Source: Channallabes apus | Lineage: Eukaryota > Chordata > Actinopteri > Siluriformes > Clariidae | Assembly: GCA_030522415.1 (NCBI GenBank) | Contig: CM060106.1 | Coordinates: 28,168,985 to 28,232,984 of the forward strand | DNA length: 64,000 nucleotides | Reading direction: 5' to 3' | Part shown: positions 63,519 through 64,000 of the stretch, piece after piece | Numbering within the stretch: position 1 is the first letter of the stretch | Layout: every line of letters starts with the position of its first letter | Notes under the pieces: model-generated | Database searches by the model: none | The model's input: the letters and a program-made list of their open reading frames with translations, nothing else | What the model was told of the DNA's origin: nothing | Position numbers and translations under genes: made by a program

Positions 63519-64000
63519 TCATGGACATTTATGATGTTCTAGTGTAACCTGGATTATTTATTTATTTATTTATTTATTTATGTTTATCTCTTTGGTGTTC
63601 AGGTAGAGTGTGGCCTTTCGAAATGAAGAATTCCATCATTAGTCTAGTACATAAAATTTATAATACTGGTCTTAAGTTCGAGATCATAGCTATAACAACA
63701 TTACTTACTATGGTTATGTTTAGTGGTTATGGCTTTGTGCAGGTTCTCCGACGTTTCAGACAGGGTGGATTTTCTCAAAATGTCATATGGAAGACGTGAG
63801 TCTGTGTTCATGCTGTGTTTCCAAAAGCCTGTTCAGACATGACGCATCTCTAACTGAAGCTTTTTTTTTTTTTTTTTTTTTAATACCTCATGATGCCCCT
63901 TTCAGGACTTCAGTGAATTATGTGTTAGATTGTAAATGTCTGTCTGTCTCTATTATCCAGAGTGTATCCGCTGCAGGGGGATTTATTTGCCTGCCGGGAT

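Noticed and set aside
63901..64000. Possible third iqgap exon at the window end
   Set aside because: Sequence after the pyrimidine tract does not encode the expected WMEACL-type continuation in the required phase.

Overview
This is about 64 kb of a vertebrate nuclear genome, almost certainly a ray-finned (teleost) fish. Genes are split by GT-AG introns, 3' ends carry AATAAA signals, and the spacers are packed with fish-type repeats: Tc1-like transposons, tRNA-headed SINEs, an L2 LINE, a PIF/Harbinger element and long (TA)n/(GT)n tracts. A catfish-like (ostariophysan) host is my guess from the repeats, not something proved here. Nothing bacterial, viral or CRISPR-like was seen.

Layout. (1) 174-6373, + strand: the last nine coding exons of tp53bp1 (RG-rich motif, tandem Tudor, ubiquitin-recognition region, tandem BRCT). 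(2) 6701-21018, - strand: complete 18-exon tubgcp4 (668 codons), tail-to-tail with tp53bp1. Its introns hold a nested Tc1 cluster (7.4-12.0 kb, one copy with an uninterrupted 340-aa transposase) and a large inverted repeat (16.6-18.4 kb). (3) About 21.0-21.3 kb: a CpG-containing, ETS-motif head-to-head promoter between tubgcp4 and cdkn2aip. (4) 22456-24175, + strand: cdkn2aip, short form of 310 aa. (5) 26457-27755 and 44303-45478, both - strand: two complete three-exon CART neuropeptide genes with TATA boxes, about 17 kb apart. (6) 28-44 kb and 46-55 kb: gene-free, repeat-rich DNA with L2, Tc1 remnants, SINEs with exact target-site duplications, and a Harbinger element split by a LINE. (7) 55271-57725, + strand: the first two coding exons of an IQGAP gene (best match iqgap1), which continues past the window.

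How the genes relate. They are independent eukaryotic transcription units: DNA double-strand-break response (tp53bp1), microtubule nucleation (tubgcp4), XRN2/ARF-linked stress signalling (cdkn2aip), secreted neuropeptides (cart) and cytoskeletal scaffolding (iqgap). The physical links worth noting are the shared promoter, the nearly abutting poly(A) signals and the tandem cart pair. The order tp53bp1-tubgcp4 matches human 15q15, while cart and IQGAP recall human 5q13, consistent with an old vertebrate paralogon.

All exon models come from reading splice sites by eye and checking that reading phase carries across every junction. Repeat-family names rest on memory of the families and could not be searched.
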